A stretch of DNA of 64,000 nucleotides, taken from NCBI GenBank assembly GCA_026119935.1, contig JALRMH010000001.1, positions 2,418,001 through 2,482,000 on the forward strand. Reading direction: 5' to 3'. This document shows positions 11,536 through 22,327 of the stretch, piece by piece. The translations under genes and the position numbers were made by a program. This stretch comes from Endothia cerciana (taxonomy: Eukaryota > Ascomycota > Sordariomycetes > Diaporthales > Cryphonectriaceae). Under the pieces are notes generated by a model. That model saw only the letters and a list, made by a program, of their open reading frames with translations, made no database searches and had not been told where the DNA came from. Within the stretch, counting starts at the first letter, position 1; each line of letters begins with the position of its first letter.

Positions 11536-12696
11536 TCATGAGATCTTTGTGACGACTAGCTCACCTTTATCCCCGCCGTCTAGCTCTAGTAGGCCGCCGC
11601 TCTCGAGCTTCTTCTTCCATTTGGTGCTCTCGTACCGTGCCAGGATCATGGTCATCCTCAGTATCTTCTGGTTGCTCGACTCGTGCTCTGCGACCTCGTC
11701 CGGCACTGGTGTGAAGGTCCACCGGCCAAAGGCCCAGTTCAGTATGAGTCTGCTTTGGGGATGTGGCGGTGTGGGGATGGACATGTCCTCATCCGAGCCT
11801 TTGACTGTTGTTGACGTTGACAACACGGCCTTGATCCGGTAGACCTCGTCCTTTGGTGCCGCCTTCAGCAGCCTTTGGAGGTTTTCTGCGTTGACGGCCG
11901 AGCCCTTTGGTCCACCGAGCTCGATGGACAGGACTTCCACCTCTGACTGGTGGCCCTTCTCGTGGTCGTGATCGTGGTCGTGATCATGGGCGTGACCATC
12001 CGAACCTTCCGTCAGGGCCTGCGCGAGGCCGCCATCGATGCCGAAGATGACACCCATAGGCACTCGGCCCTTGTCGCTCTTGACCCAGGCCGTGTCAACT
12101 TCCAGATCGCCTACGCGGTCTAAACACTCATCGAACCTGCGCTCAACGCACTTCTCCCACCTGCTCCAGGGTCAGACACGCCGGATTGTCAAAAAGGGTG
12201 TGTACCGAAGGCCGACTCACTTATTGAAGACGATCAGGTCCGTATACTTGGCCTGCAGCCTCGCCGTAACGCTCGTGTCCTCATAACCCTGCCAGTTCTC
12301 CACGTCGATCGCGCTCACCACGCCGTCGAGCACGTACGCGCCCGTCCGGCGGGCGACGCGGTTGATCTCCATGGCCAGCGTCGCGGGGAAGGCGGACCCG
12401 GAGGTCTCGACGACGATGCGGTCGGGGGTCACCTGGGCCCGGAGCTCCTCGAGGGCCTCGCCGAGCTGGCCGACCAGGTTGCAGCAGATGCACCCGTTGA
12501 GCATCTCGCGCACGCCGGAGATGGCGCTGGACGAGGCGAGCTGCGAGTCGACGGCCAGGTCGCCGAACTCGTTCTTGAGGAGGGCGAGCTTGTAGCCCGG
12601 GTTAGCGGCGTGCAGCTGCGGGATGAGGTTGAGGATGAGCGTCGTCTTCCCGGAGCCGAGGAAGCCCGTGATGATCGTTATTGGTATAGGCGCCAT
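11536..12696 (-). CDS. COG0523/CobW-type GTPase, putative metal chaperone
   Basis: Two exons, 12696..12221 and 12160..11536, encode 366 residues; the intron 12220..12161 has a GTGAGT donor and joins in phase 2. The N-terminus is the G3E GTPase domain: Walker A GFLGSGKTT (residues 10-18), then the metal-binding NGCICC loop that defines COG0523 proteins, and VFNKWEK across the splice junction as the base-recognition N-K motif. Before the C-terminal CobW domain is a histidine array (HAHDHDHDHDHEKGH), common in proteins that handle zinc or other divalent metals. Known relatives deliver zinc (ZNG1) or act in cobalamin, nitrile hydratase or urease metallation. This protein begins MAPIPITIITG and lacks the CPELVP-type N-terminal motif with which ZNG1 binds methionine aminopeptidase, so its client may differ. 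A hexanucleotide repeat directly precedes the start codon. Confidence 0.9.
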
Positions 12697-12700
12697 CTCT

Positions 12701-12742
12701 GATCCTGATCCTGATCCTGATCCTGATCCTAATCCTAATCCT
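12701..12742. repeat. TCCTGA hexanucleotide array
   Basis: About seven units of GATCCT (the last ones drifting to AATCCT) lie 4 bp upstream of the start codon of the COG0523 gene, in its presumed 5' leader on the opposite strand. A related TCCTGG array lies just upstream of another start codon at 18885-18925. Confidence 0.9.
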
Positions 12743-13385
12743 CTGATGTTGTCTGTGACGGGGAACGGCAGCCTGGAAGCTGCGCGGAAGGAGAATTTGG
12801 AACGGCGTGGGGGTGGAAATGTCGTGCGATGCTCAGCTCATCAAGTCGTAAAAATACCGTCGATGACTTCAGACGGACCCGTTCTCGGCGTCCGGATCGG
12901 CCAAGTACCACGGTATGAAATTTAAGGTTATCGCTTATCGCATCGACAGGGGTCATGCCTTGCAGATGAAATGTCACCCAGGGGTCAAAGATCTCTCCCA
13001 ATCTACGCCCGCAGGGTTTCAAGAGGCTGTTTGGTCTTTCTCCGTGAAGGGGAGGAGGGGGCATCAGAAGGGCCATTTCAAATGTCCAACAGGCAGGCTA
13101 TCTCAGGCCCAGAGCACACGACAAGTTGACGGCGGGACGTTCGCGCAGCCCAATGCGGCTGAATCTCACCCTTGAACGACGCTGGCTGAGTGACGTCACA
13201 GCTTCTAGGCCCATTCATCATATCCTTTAAGGAAACAGTTGCAGAGCCAGCTCAGCAATGACCCCGACAGTCTTGCCCTTCCCAAGCATTTCCCGCGGTA
13301 GAACGTGTCGACACTGCAAGAGTCTACTTACTGGCATCTAACCTTGTGCTTGGCCAACGCCGATAGTAAAGCTAGCTCCGCCATC
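12743..13385. other. Divergent promoter region
   Basis: This separates the COG0523 gene (-) from the small protein gene at 13386 (+). A TGACGTCA palindrome (CRE/ATF-type site) stands at about 13191-13198, roughly 190 bp before the plus-strand gene. I see no gene here. Confidence 0.5.
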
Positions 13386-13795
13386 ATGTCTTCAGCCAGG
13401 CCTACAGCCGAGGGCGGGAACGAGGCCAACGCCAACCTGGGCTATAAGGACCAGCTAGACGAGGTCGCCCACAAGGCCAGGTATCCCGACCAGGGCAACA
13501 GCAGTGAAGGTGGTTTGTTGGACCCGGTCGTCGAGAAAGGTAAGTTTCGCAGACACCACACCTCTAAATACCCTGTAGTCCGGTCCGGAGGGCTTACTCC
13601 GGATCTGAAGTCTCGCAATACGTCCCAGCAGCTGGCAAGGTCCTGGGGGGACAGCAGGACAGCGCCCCCAAGACAGAGACCGAGACCAAGGTTCCCGGTC
13701 CGCCAAAGCGGCCAGACCATGATACTCAGATCGAGGAGTTTGTGAGGGACCAGCACCGCAGCAAGAAGAAAGACGCGGCGCTTGTGGACCAGTGA
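13386..13795 (+). CDS. Small conserved fungal protein of unknown function
   Basis: Two exons, 13386-13539 and 13611-13795, encode 112 residues; the intron (71 nt) has a GTAAGT donor and joins in phase 1. The protein starts MSSARPTAEGGNEAN and is hydrophilic and probably soluble or disordered. It contains LGYKDQLDEVAHKAR, a Gly-rich turn, then VEKVSQYVPAAGKVLGGQQ, followed by a Lys/Asp-rich tail ending KKKDAALVDQ. The E/K-rich segment before Y-V-P-A-A-G-K-V-L-G is, as far as I recall, a pattern in short uncharacterised Sordariomycete proteins; no function is known to me. Splicing is supported because the unspliced frame loses the charged tail. Confidence 0.7.
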
Positions 13796-14092
13796 TTGGG
13801 TATTCGGCGGGATTCAGGCATGGTAACGCAAACATACGAGAGGGAGCAGGGTCGTGGTCTTTGGAACATTCCTACCCATGATTATTGCATCGGCGTCGGG
13901 CGGAAAGTGGATATCGTCATGAGCCGCTTGAGAGTAACAAGGGTTGGTAAAAGAAAGGCGTACGTATATTCCGGTCATGAGTCTGTTCGCCAAGAAAAGG
14001 AAGTCCTATAGCGCGAGGGAGCAAGGAACCCTGTCACGGTCAAATCAGACAACCCACAGCCTCAAAACTCAACCCTCTCCTCAACCTAGTTA

Positions 14093-14707
14093 TTACTGCC
14101 ACAGCAGCCACCCCACCGCAAGTGCAAGCGTCCCCGAGACCAGCGCCAGATTCCCCCATACGGCGACCGCATCGGCCGTGACATACGTGCCCGACGGCGA
14201 GCTCAGCGTATAATGGCCCGTCGGCGACCCGCTCTGAGTGAGCAGCGCACCCGCCCACCACACACTCCTCGTAGCGGACCCCGCCGATGCGTTGGATGCC
14301 GGCGTCGCCGTGACACCGTTGCCCCAGATGCTCACCGAGCCGGTCTGGGCCGCCGTGCCCGCGGGGCATGTGATGGTCTGTGTCGGTGTCTCGCACACGT
14401 CACAGGTGACGACGGCGGTGACGAAGTTGGGTGGTGTGGCTGGGGCCGCCCAGGCCGCCTGGTCACCGGCGCAGACTTCCCGGATCGTGTAGGTCGCAGG
14501 CCATTCTGAGCTCGAGTCGGCGGCTTGGGCGGTGAAGCAGTACTCCGTCGTGAAGACTGATGTGATGGGTGCCGGCGTCACTGAGGCAGGCTGACTAGTG
14601 CTGAGGCCGGTGCCTGTGTAGTGCAGGGACTCATATCTGATAACAGTAGGATGTTGGCGAGGGGAGGCCCCACCGGCTCTCAGCGGCGAGGATGATACTT
14701 ACGACAT
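14093..14707 (-). CDS. Small Thr/Ser-rich protein with C-terminal hydrophobic anchor
   Basis: The proposed model has a 5-nt first exon (14707..14703, ATGTC, donor GTAAGT) joined in phase to 14636..14093, giving 182 residues that begin MSYESLHYTGTG. The body holds several Cys in short Thr/Ala/Pro-rich contexts (VFTTEYCF, VVTCDVCETPTQTITC), a pattern seen in fungal surface proteins. It ends with a hydrophobic stretch (LALVSGTLALAVGWLLWQ) that could be a GPI signal or a tail anchor. There is no signal peptide, which would favour a tail anchor or a missing upstream exon. The large exon is secure as an open frame; the mini-exon rests only on splice signals and on the resemblance of its start to fungal proteins beginning M-x-Y-E-S. 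Function unknown. Confidence 0.55.
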
Positions 14708-16001
14708 GGCGTCTGTTATTATGTCAAATGCGAAAGCAGAAGGCCAACCAACGAAATCACACAGGCAAACGGTGGAGAGCGTAATCAGAGGGCTGAGGAC
14801 ATAGCGATGCGAACTGAACAAAATGGGGCTACATAGAAACAACGGAATTGAGAACAGGCGACACAATCATGAAGAGCATCAGGGCCAGAAGGCATCAGCC
14901 ACCTTGCCACCCTACCACCCCTATATCCTCTCAGGTCCTCAGGTGGGGGACCGCTCGAGGGCAACCCATACGTGTAGGTGAGGAATGTGGTGGACATGAA
15001 CACGCGTTCCGCAGCCATCATAAGAGGCACCACGGCCTCCCTGCCTACATGGTAGGGACACCAGGTGCAGCACAAGACCAGCCCAGAAACCATCAGACGG
15101 TGAGCTTCTAGACCGCACAACGTAGAGGCGGTGAGGAACCCAACCGCGGAAAGCAGCCGCCGCGGAAAGCAGTCACCAACCAGCCTCAAGGGAGCGCAAC
15201 ACCAGGGCAGACATTCACGAGCCGGGCTGCGTCAGGGCCACGCGTGACGTATCGGTGCTCACGGATGCAGCGCCGTCGTGGGGACCTGTGAGACACCCTC
15301 GTGCCTAGAGCCCAAGCACTGGAATGCAGCGGGTCAGAAAGACCGGGATCAAAGGGACTACGAGGAGCGCGTCAGATCTACATTCAATAGAGGGATCGAG
15401 GGGAACAGCGCATGGCAAGATCTCGCCCCGAGAGAGCAGGCAAGGCACACCTGGCCCAGCCCGACGCGCCGTCGTCCGTCTCCCACCGTCAAGTCGTTGA
15501 GGATCCCCCGAGCACATATGTCTCCCGTCATTGGCATCTCACACCCACAGAGTGCAGAGTGCGAGACTTCCTAATCAAGGATATAGAATATTTAATCTCC
15601 GGAGGGTTTCCCGAGGAGAAACATGGCAACGCGGCACTGTAGATAGCGAGGTGACGGTCGTGGCATCTCCGTGAATACTTTTTGATCTGAAGAAGGGAAG
15701 AAGAGAAAACCGACAGAATTTTCGGGCGCGTGCGAAGCTTTGAAGTAGGAGGCCGGGGTCGGGTCCGGCAGGCTGTGGGGTTTCCCTTACGTAAGCTGGA
15801 CTGGCGGCTCGCCTGCCTGCCGTTGGTACAGGCTGCCGGGCCGTGTTCATCAAACTCTCCTAGAAGTCGACCTCCACAATCCGTCTCCCTCGTCTTTGAC
15901 CTACCGCTTCGACTATTATCTCATACGCAGACACTCAGCGACTCTGCATCTCTGGCTCTGCGGCGCCACCGACGCCGTCGACCGGCCGCCGCCTTCTTGC
16001 C
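14708..16001. other. Intergenic spacer
   Basis: Divergent upstream region of the small anchored-protein gene (-) and the FAM32A gene (+). Open frames here overlap on all strands, have no recognisable motifs and look like chance. The last 150 bp before 16002 are pyrimidine-rich, as expected for the 5' leader of a plus-strand gene. Confidence 0.5.
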
Positions 16002-16412
16002 ATGCCCTCCGACGACTACACCTCCGCAGCTGCAGGCGGCGCCCTCCGGATAAAAGGCGCCAAGGTGAAGAAGCACAAGAAGAAGAAGACGGGCAAGAGC
16101 GACCTCGAGAAGAACCTGTCTACCGGCGACGATCCTTCGTCGTCGTCCTCCACCTCCAAACGCAAGGGGCCGGAGGATCCAGTTGACAACAGCAGGGAGG
16201 AGGAGGAGGAGGCCGTCGAGGAGGGCCAGCCCAAGAGCCGGAAGACGGAGGCGGAACGGAGATTCGAGGAGGCGAAGAGGAAGAAGCTGTTGGAACAGGC
16301 GAACGCGAGGCCCGAGCTGTTGAAGACACACAAGGAGCGTGTCGAGGAGCTGAACTCGTACCTGTCGAAGCTGAGCGAGCATCATGATATGCCCAAGATC
16401 GGACCTGGCTAA
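16002..16412 (+). CDS. FAM32A homologue (DUF1754)
   Basis: A single exon of 136 residues. A short N-terminal segment (ALRIKGAKVKKHKKKK, residues 14-29) matches the L-x-L-K-G-x-x-x-x-K-K-K-K-K-K start of FAM32A, and the C-terminus (LLKTHKERVEELNSYLSKLS then EHHDMPKIGPG) matches the conserved FAM32A end, in human KTHKQRVEDFNRHLDTLTEHYDIPKV-like. The middle is acidic and Ser-rich with a likely coiled coil (TEAERRFEEAKRKKLLEQ). FAM32A is nuclear and in human it enters the catalytic spliceosome, its C-terminus lying near the active site during exon ligation. The C-terminal MPKIG end is intact, so the same role is plausible. The strong match of both ends supports the start at 16002. Confidence 0.88.
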   Translation: MPSDDYTSAAAGGALRIKGAKVKKHKKKKTGKSDLEKNLSTGDDPSSSSSTSKRKGPEDPVDNSREEEEEAVEEGQPKSRKTEAERRFEEAKRKKLLEQANARPELLKTHKERVEELNSYLSKLSEHHDMPKIGPG

Positions 16413-17456
16413 GACGTCCACCGGCCCCGAGGACAGCGGCCGGGGGGGGGAGGGGGAATGTTGGCGGCGAATTGGGCTCCGCGTTTGAGGGACGGGTCTC
16501 CCGGCATGGAGCCATGCTTCCTCTGCGGCCGGCGCGGGCCGACAACTCCCATCCAGGTATGCACCTTTGTCCCGGTCTCAGGGTGTGACTCCCTCGTGTG
16601 TCCTCTGGTGGCTGGGCGTTCCCCTCAGGACCTCGTATGGAGGATCGCCAGCCATCGCAGGAGACGGCAAGCTACCTACCTGCTTGATTGGGAGTTTGAG
16701 GGGTATTCTCTTGCGCGCATTTTTAATCAACAAAATATACCCAATCTGTTTGTATAGCTTGTGTTTTGTCATGATGGGTCTCGGGCACATGTTCCACCAT
16801 GTTCCCACGATCACACCTTCTGTCATGCACGACTGTCTAAGCATGGTCTTGTACTTTCTTTATGTTGCTGCGCCTTCTTGAGGGGTGCCCTCGCCCTGTC
16901 ACGGTGAAGCGGGCTACAATTAGGTTGCATCGCTGTTCAAAGAGTGTGATGCGACTCAGCACGGGGCCAACATCAACAATAAACGTTCTCTGGTTCATTA
17001 GGAAGTCCACTGCTGTTAGACTAAGTACTTCTTCCTCAGGCCGGAACGACAAATGCATGTGTAGGTGGCTGGCTACACATGGAGCAGAACATAGGGACAC
17101 ATAAGAGAGGGGAACGAGATGCAGTTGTTCAAATGGTACCAAATTGATTCATTACGGTCTAAGTGTTAGACAATGTCCTGTTCTCTAACCCCCCGCTTTT
17201 GTGCTTCATATCCATGTTCTATCTGGGTATCATAAGGAGTGGCCTGATACTGTTTGCCGCCGTATCCCGCTGTTCCATGTCGCTATGCAAGTGATGCCGA
17301 ATATGCAAAGATCCTCTATGTTGTTACGTAAAGAAAAAAAAAAAAAATTCCCGAAATACCGCCGTACCCAGATGCGCCGTGCTGAGAAGTTTTGCAAAGG
17401 AATGCGTGAAAGAAATACCGGGAGACTGGGGGGTCTTCGTGTCTCGGATGCTGCCA
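16413..17456. other. Intergenic spacer between convergent genes
   Basis: 3'-to-3' gap between the FAM32A gene (+) and the mucin-like gene (-). It has a G-rich run just after the FAM32A stop (16440-16456) and an A14 run at about 17334-17347. I see no gene in it. Confidence 0.5.
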
Positions 17457-18837
17457 TCACAGGAACTGCAGCAGCCAGAAACCGGCGCCGGCCACGGCAA
17501 GGCCCGGCGTGAGCAGCCTGTCGTGAGCAGCACCGTCGGTCTGGAGGCTGGCCCCTGGTGTAGTTGACGTGCCTGTCGCCGCGGCGGCGTTGACGTAGGA
17601 ATAAGAGGTCTTGGTGACGACGGAGATGCCGCCGCCCGGGAGGGTCGATGTGAAGGTGTTGGTGACCAGGGTCGAGGAGAGTCTCGTGCTTGTGCCCGAG
17701 GTCTTGGCAGCGCTTTCGCTTTGAGTAGTCTGGGCCGAAGTCTGGGCCGAAGTCTGGGTCGTGAGGGTCGTACCCTCGCTGCTGGTCGAAGAGGCTATAA
17801 GGATGGTCAGTATTGTTCAGTGTTGATCACTTCAAAGCATCAAGAAGCAGAGAGGGGAGGATGCGACCCGCCCGCAAGACCGTGACGGTCTAGAGAGGGA
17901 CACGGCAAGAGGGACTAGGCGCGTTCCACAACGCAAATCCTGATGACACAGTCACACAGAACGACATCCAGAGTATGACAGTTCAACAAGCGACAGGCGC
18001 ATCAAGGCAAAATCCAGTATCAGATATTTGAGACCACATCGACATACCAGGGGTAGTCGACGTCGTGACGGTGACGATCGTCTCAGTACTGGACGAAGAG
18101 GGAGCGGTGGAGGAGGCGGAGGAGGAGGCGGAGGAGGAGGCGGAAGAGGAGGAGGAGGAGGAGGAGGAGGAGGTGAGGGTGGTAGTCAAAGATGAAGGTG
18201 GTGAAGACTGACTTGCAGAAGAAGCAGAAGCAGAGGAGGTTGTAGAGCCGGTCACAATAACCGAGGACGTCTCCGTTGTTGTGGCAGGGGCAGTGGATGT
18301 AGTAGGGGCGGATTCAGAGGACGACGTACCAGAAGAAGCAGCACTTGTTTCTGAGGGAGTAGAGGTAGCTGGGGTGGTCGTGGCCTGGGCTGTCTCGGTC
18401 TGGGTTGTCGTCTGCGCTGTGGTCTCGACAGCTGTGCTCGTTGGCGTGGTCTGCGGCACAGAGGTTGTGGTGTCGGCTGCGGCGCTTGACGAGGCTGGCT
18501 CAGAGGAGCTGCCGACGGTCACTGTCGCTGCCAAAGACGACGACAGGACTGTAGTCGCGGATGTCGTGAGGCTTGTCGTGGTGGCGGTACCATTGCCGTC
18601 TTGACGCTTACCGAGACGGCCCCTAGCGCCGGGAGTGAATCTCTCCAGGAGCTCGCGGATGTCGCCGGCGCCAAGCAGCGAGGACAGCCTGGAGGGCTGA
18701 GCGTCGACAACATGCTGAGCACTGCCGCCCTCCTCATGACACGAGCCCCGAGCCTGGTGGTGTCTGGCCGAGGCGATGCCCAGGGTCATGAAGCAGCACA
18801 CCAGTAGTGCCAGCAGGAACCTCCGCCCTGAAGCCAT
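17457..18837 (-). CDS. Mucin-like, Ser/Thr-rich GPI-anchored surface protein
   Basis: Two exons, 18837..18048 and 17794..17457, encode 375 residues; the 253-nt intron has a GTATGT donor and TTATAG acceptor and joins in phase 1. Residues 1-24 (MASGRRFLLALLVCCFMTLG and following) are a clear signal peptide. A short His/Glu/Cys segment and a dibasic LGKRQ (a Kex2-type site) follow, then about 240 residues dominated by Ser, Thr, Ala and Val, including a long serine run. The second exon carries TSAQ repeats and the block FTSTLPGGGISVVTKTSYSY, and ends with a hydrophobic GPI-type tail (LTPGLAVAGAGFWLLQFL). It would be heavily O-mannosylated at the wall or plasma membrane. An in-frame ATG at 19023 would add 62 residues, including a Gln-Asp repeat, in front of the signal sequence; the shorter start was chosen because it places the signal peptide at the N-terminus. 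Confidence 0.75.
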
Positions 18838-18884
18838 GGTTCGTCTGTGTCGTTGCCTCGTCCGGTCGGTGTGCGGTACAGCTT

Positions 18885-18925
18885 GGTCCTGGTCCTGGTC
18901 CTGGTCCTGGTCCTGGTCCTGGTCC
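18885..18925. repeat. TCCTGG hexanucleotide array
   Basis: About seven units of GGTCCT lie 48 bp upstream of the chosen start of the mucin-like gene. On the minus strand the array is in frame with that start and reads as alternating Gln-Asp, so it would be coding if translation began at the in-frame ATG at 19023. It resembles the TCCTGA array at 12701-12742. Confidence 0.9.
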
Positions 18926-21900
18926 CTCTCCCTCAAGAGCTGCTTCTCCTGGTCGGCCGTTGACAGTATTTCTGCTCCGAGAGCCTCGACATCTCTGATG
19001 GGAAGAGGAGTCGAGGGGGCCATCTTGGTGGCGACGTGGGGGAGTGGCAGGCTGTATGTGAAGAGGAAAAGACGAGACGAGGGAGTCTTAGCCCGTGTCC
19101 GGATCGACAGGACAGCAGAGCAAGCGCCGTCGTGCACACGCGCGCAAGGGGGGGGCCGTGGGTGGGACCGGAGGCAACCTCTGGCGCCAGCGATGGGGCG
19201 AGCTTCGCGAGCTTCGACGAAGACCGGGTCGACGATCAGCAATCAGCCTATCTTGGCGTTTACAGCTGCATGGTGCTGGGTCCGTACTCCGCAGTGTGCA
19301 GTAGGTCTTGTTTGGTATGGGGGCGATCGCTGGTGGCAAGACTCAGCGCGATAGTGTGACGACGGGTGAAACCTGGGCCACAGGAACCGATAGGTAGGTC
19401 CCCGTAAGACTTCCAGAGCGCAGTAGTGACTGGTGAGAGAGTAAGGGGGAGGGGGGTAGTCCGGGTCTGGTTCCAAGAACGCAGGTAGGGGTGTTCGGGC
19501 TAGCAGCAGCAGCAGGTCCTGTTCTGGGAGAGGATATGGGGGCCACGTAGAAGGGTTGCGATGTGAAAGCAAGGGCAGTATGAAGTCGGGCTGCCCCTCA
19601 CACTAAGTTCCAAGGCTACGCTCGTCCTCCTGCGAGCCGGGGGTGGGAATATGTCAAGGCTTGTATCAGAGTTGGCCGGAGGAACAAGGCCGGTGCTAGA
19701 CCCGCATCAAGCAGCAGACACGCGGCGGTCCCAGGTTGTAAAATAAAATAAGAAAATCCCAAAAAAATCCGATGCAACGGTGGAGTGGCAACAGTAGAGG
19801 GCGGGTGAGGGCGGAGAGAGATCTTTCAGAAAGGGCATCAAGAGAGGATCTACGTGCCATATAAAGAGATGGCGTGGACCACGCAGCAGGGACCAATGGC
19901 GGTGGTGGGACGTAAGCCGTGGCCACAATACGAACCAAACTGGTCAAAGAGATGCTGTAAGGAGGGCCTCTGGGCACCCAGCGCCACAGTACGCGGGTGC
20001 CAAGCCTCTGCCAGATGCTTATCCCCCTTCCCCTTCGCCGCTTTTCATTCAGCTTGAAACCAGGATCTTGACCCTTCGCAGATATTCCGTACCTGGCTTT
20101 TAAGTAGTCGGGATATTCCGAGACAGCGTTGCTGGCCTTCTCAGGTAAGTCCACAGGCGTAGACGAGATTGCAGGTGTTCAGTCTGTATGTAGCACACCT
20201 GTTGTCGTGCCACCAGGGGCAGCACACACAGGCTCTCTCACATGCGAGAGAGGTCCCAACAGTATTCGGCGTGCGAGGGCGGAGAGGGGCCACATGCAAG
20301 CTTCTGCAAACACTCTGCATAGCACCCCTGCTGCCCTGCAGGCCGGTCTTGCCCAAGCAGTGATAGACAGAGATGCGGCCCTCCTCCTCATCCTCCTCCA
20401 CCTGCTCTCATGAGCGAGCCCTCACCTTTGCCACGTATTTTTACCCCCTCCAGGTGCAAAAGGCCATCTGTGCAACACGGGCTGGCTGGATCCTTCGCGC
20501 GTCACTTCGCAGCAGTCTCTTGTCGATGTGCTTCGTATCTCGTTGACACCGTGACGCGCGATCGACCAACGTGCTCCTATCAAACCTGACCATCTCTGAA
20601 AGGAAGAAAAACTTTGCTGGGGGGGGGGGGGGCGCCGAGAGCTGTACGGCCTGCTACGTACAAGAGAGCTCAGGCTCAGACGTATCAAGGCCCTCCACGG
20701 CCTACGGAGCTGCACTAGCCTCACTGCCCGTTTCAAAGGGTGGCTCGTATTCATCAAGCCCGTCACCCTCAGCCTATCCCGCTTGCAGTCTGGTGGCCGG
20801 GGATGATCTGCCATTTCACGCTTCTGCACGACCTAAAACAATCCGAACAATCCGCTTCCCGCATGTGCCGGGTCCCGCTGCACGAAGTCCAAACTGGATG
20901 GCGAGAGGAGAAAAAGAAAGGAAGAGAGGGGGAGAGAGGTCTAGGACTGTCCGATCGGCAAAGGGAACAAGATACCCCAACATGTCGAATTCAATGGACA
21001 GCTGCGGCCGAAGAGAATGAGGTCACCGCCAATACGTCATGAGTATGGAATTCTGCCGAGGACAACCATGGTATGAACCTCTCCAGTACCAGGCAACGCA
21101 GGCCCTGTCTTGGTGGACTGCGGCGCTGTCCAGGAACCAGTCGGCGGTTTCTGAGATGGTTCTTCCACTGGGTTGTTCGCTGGAACCACTGCCTCAAGGT
21201 CTCATCCCTGCCAGCGTTCGTCACATCGCGGTGGGTCGCCTCTCGGACAGCTCCGGCGACGTCACAGCCTCACTCCAGTCGTCAGTGCTGGCTCGTATTC
21301 CCTGGAACTACATTAACCGTGCCGGTCGTGAGGGCAGCGCTCGCGCGCGCCTCACTCCGACCTCGGGCCTGGTCGCACCAGTCACCACTACAGTACTAAC
21401 TGTGGCACCGCTGAGCCGGTCCTGTGTGAAGTCCACCAGCGTGAGGCTCTGCTGGCGTATGCCAGCGGTCAAGCGGCCAGCCGAAAGCAACTATTTTTGG
21501 CAACATGACCTACTATGACGGCCTCATACCGGCATGCGCTGTACCCCGCAAGCTGGACCTGGCATGCCATGGAGTCCGGTCATGACAGAAGCCTTTGTAC
21601 TCCGAATGATGGGCTCGGGCTCGGCATGCTTTTGGACCCTGTGGATTGTGGACGTTCACCTCGCCTTGGGGGCGAAATGTACGATCGAGTCGGAATGCGA
21701 GGAGAACAAACGTTGCAATTGAAATATACGGTCTTCCGCGGAGCTTCATGATACTCCAAGGTCTGACTCCAAGACAACAGCTCCCGAACAGGACCAACAA
21801 CACAGCTTTGGTAGAGTCGTGATCTATAGCTGGCTGCACAACCTCTCACCCTAAAAGCCATGTACTATGATATAAAGTATCTTGCGAGCCAATAATACAT

Positions 21901-22327
21901 AGTACCCTGCTCCTCCTCAAAGAGGGCATGTCCCCTGGGGCCAGCCTCATGTCTTATCGATACCCCTCAGAGCACGCTAAATTAGCATCTGCTGGTCCTG
22001 GACAGGGTTGATGGGCAGGGATAGCTGCGGCTTCGAGCGGAACGTAAACTCGAACAGGCATTTTGTTGAATCCCTTCGTGCCAGATTGCATGTGACAAGC
22101 GCTCCACCCTCGCGGAATCTTTCGAGATCTCAACACCACCACAAACATCCTACGCTCGCGAACAATGCGGCTTCGCACCATGGGAACGCTTGCGATCCTC
22201 AGATATCCATCTTGAGAGCGACAAACCCCCCCCTCCAACGAACACGCCCAGATCGGCCCGACCCCCCTCGCCTGAGCTTCCATCCCGGGCCTTATGGGCT
22301 TCGCAGCTCGCAGTCGTGAATCACGTC
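18926..22327. other. Long gene-poor region
   Basis: About 3.4 kb between the mucin-like gene (-) and dolichol kinase (+). It contains a G14 run at 20619-20632. Overlapping open frames on both strands (for example 21039-21518 plus, 19696-20154 minus) show no family I recognise and no convincing splice-linked continuation. It may hold promoters, non-coding RNA or decayed sequence. Confidence 0.5.

Noticed and set aside
18114..18175. GGA/GAG-rich block as a regulatory purine tract
   Set aside because: It is the coding sequence for the serine run of the mucin-like protein on the opposite strand.
19696..20154. 152-codon minus-strand frame with a Lys/Arg-rich start
   Set aside because: No recognisable family, no signal or domain, and overlapping conflicting frames.
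21039..21518. Plus-strand frames that briefly resembled a cysteine-containing secreted protein
   Set aside because: Cys spacing fits no LysM or CFEM pattern and the frame has no signal peptide or supporting splice sites.
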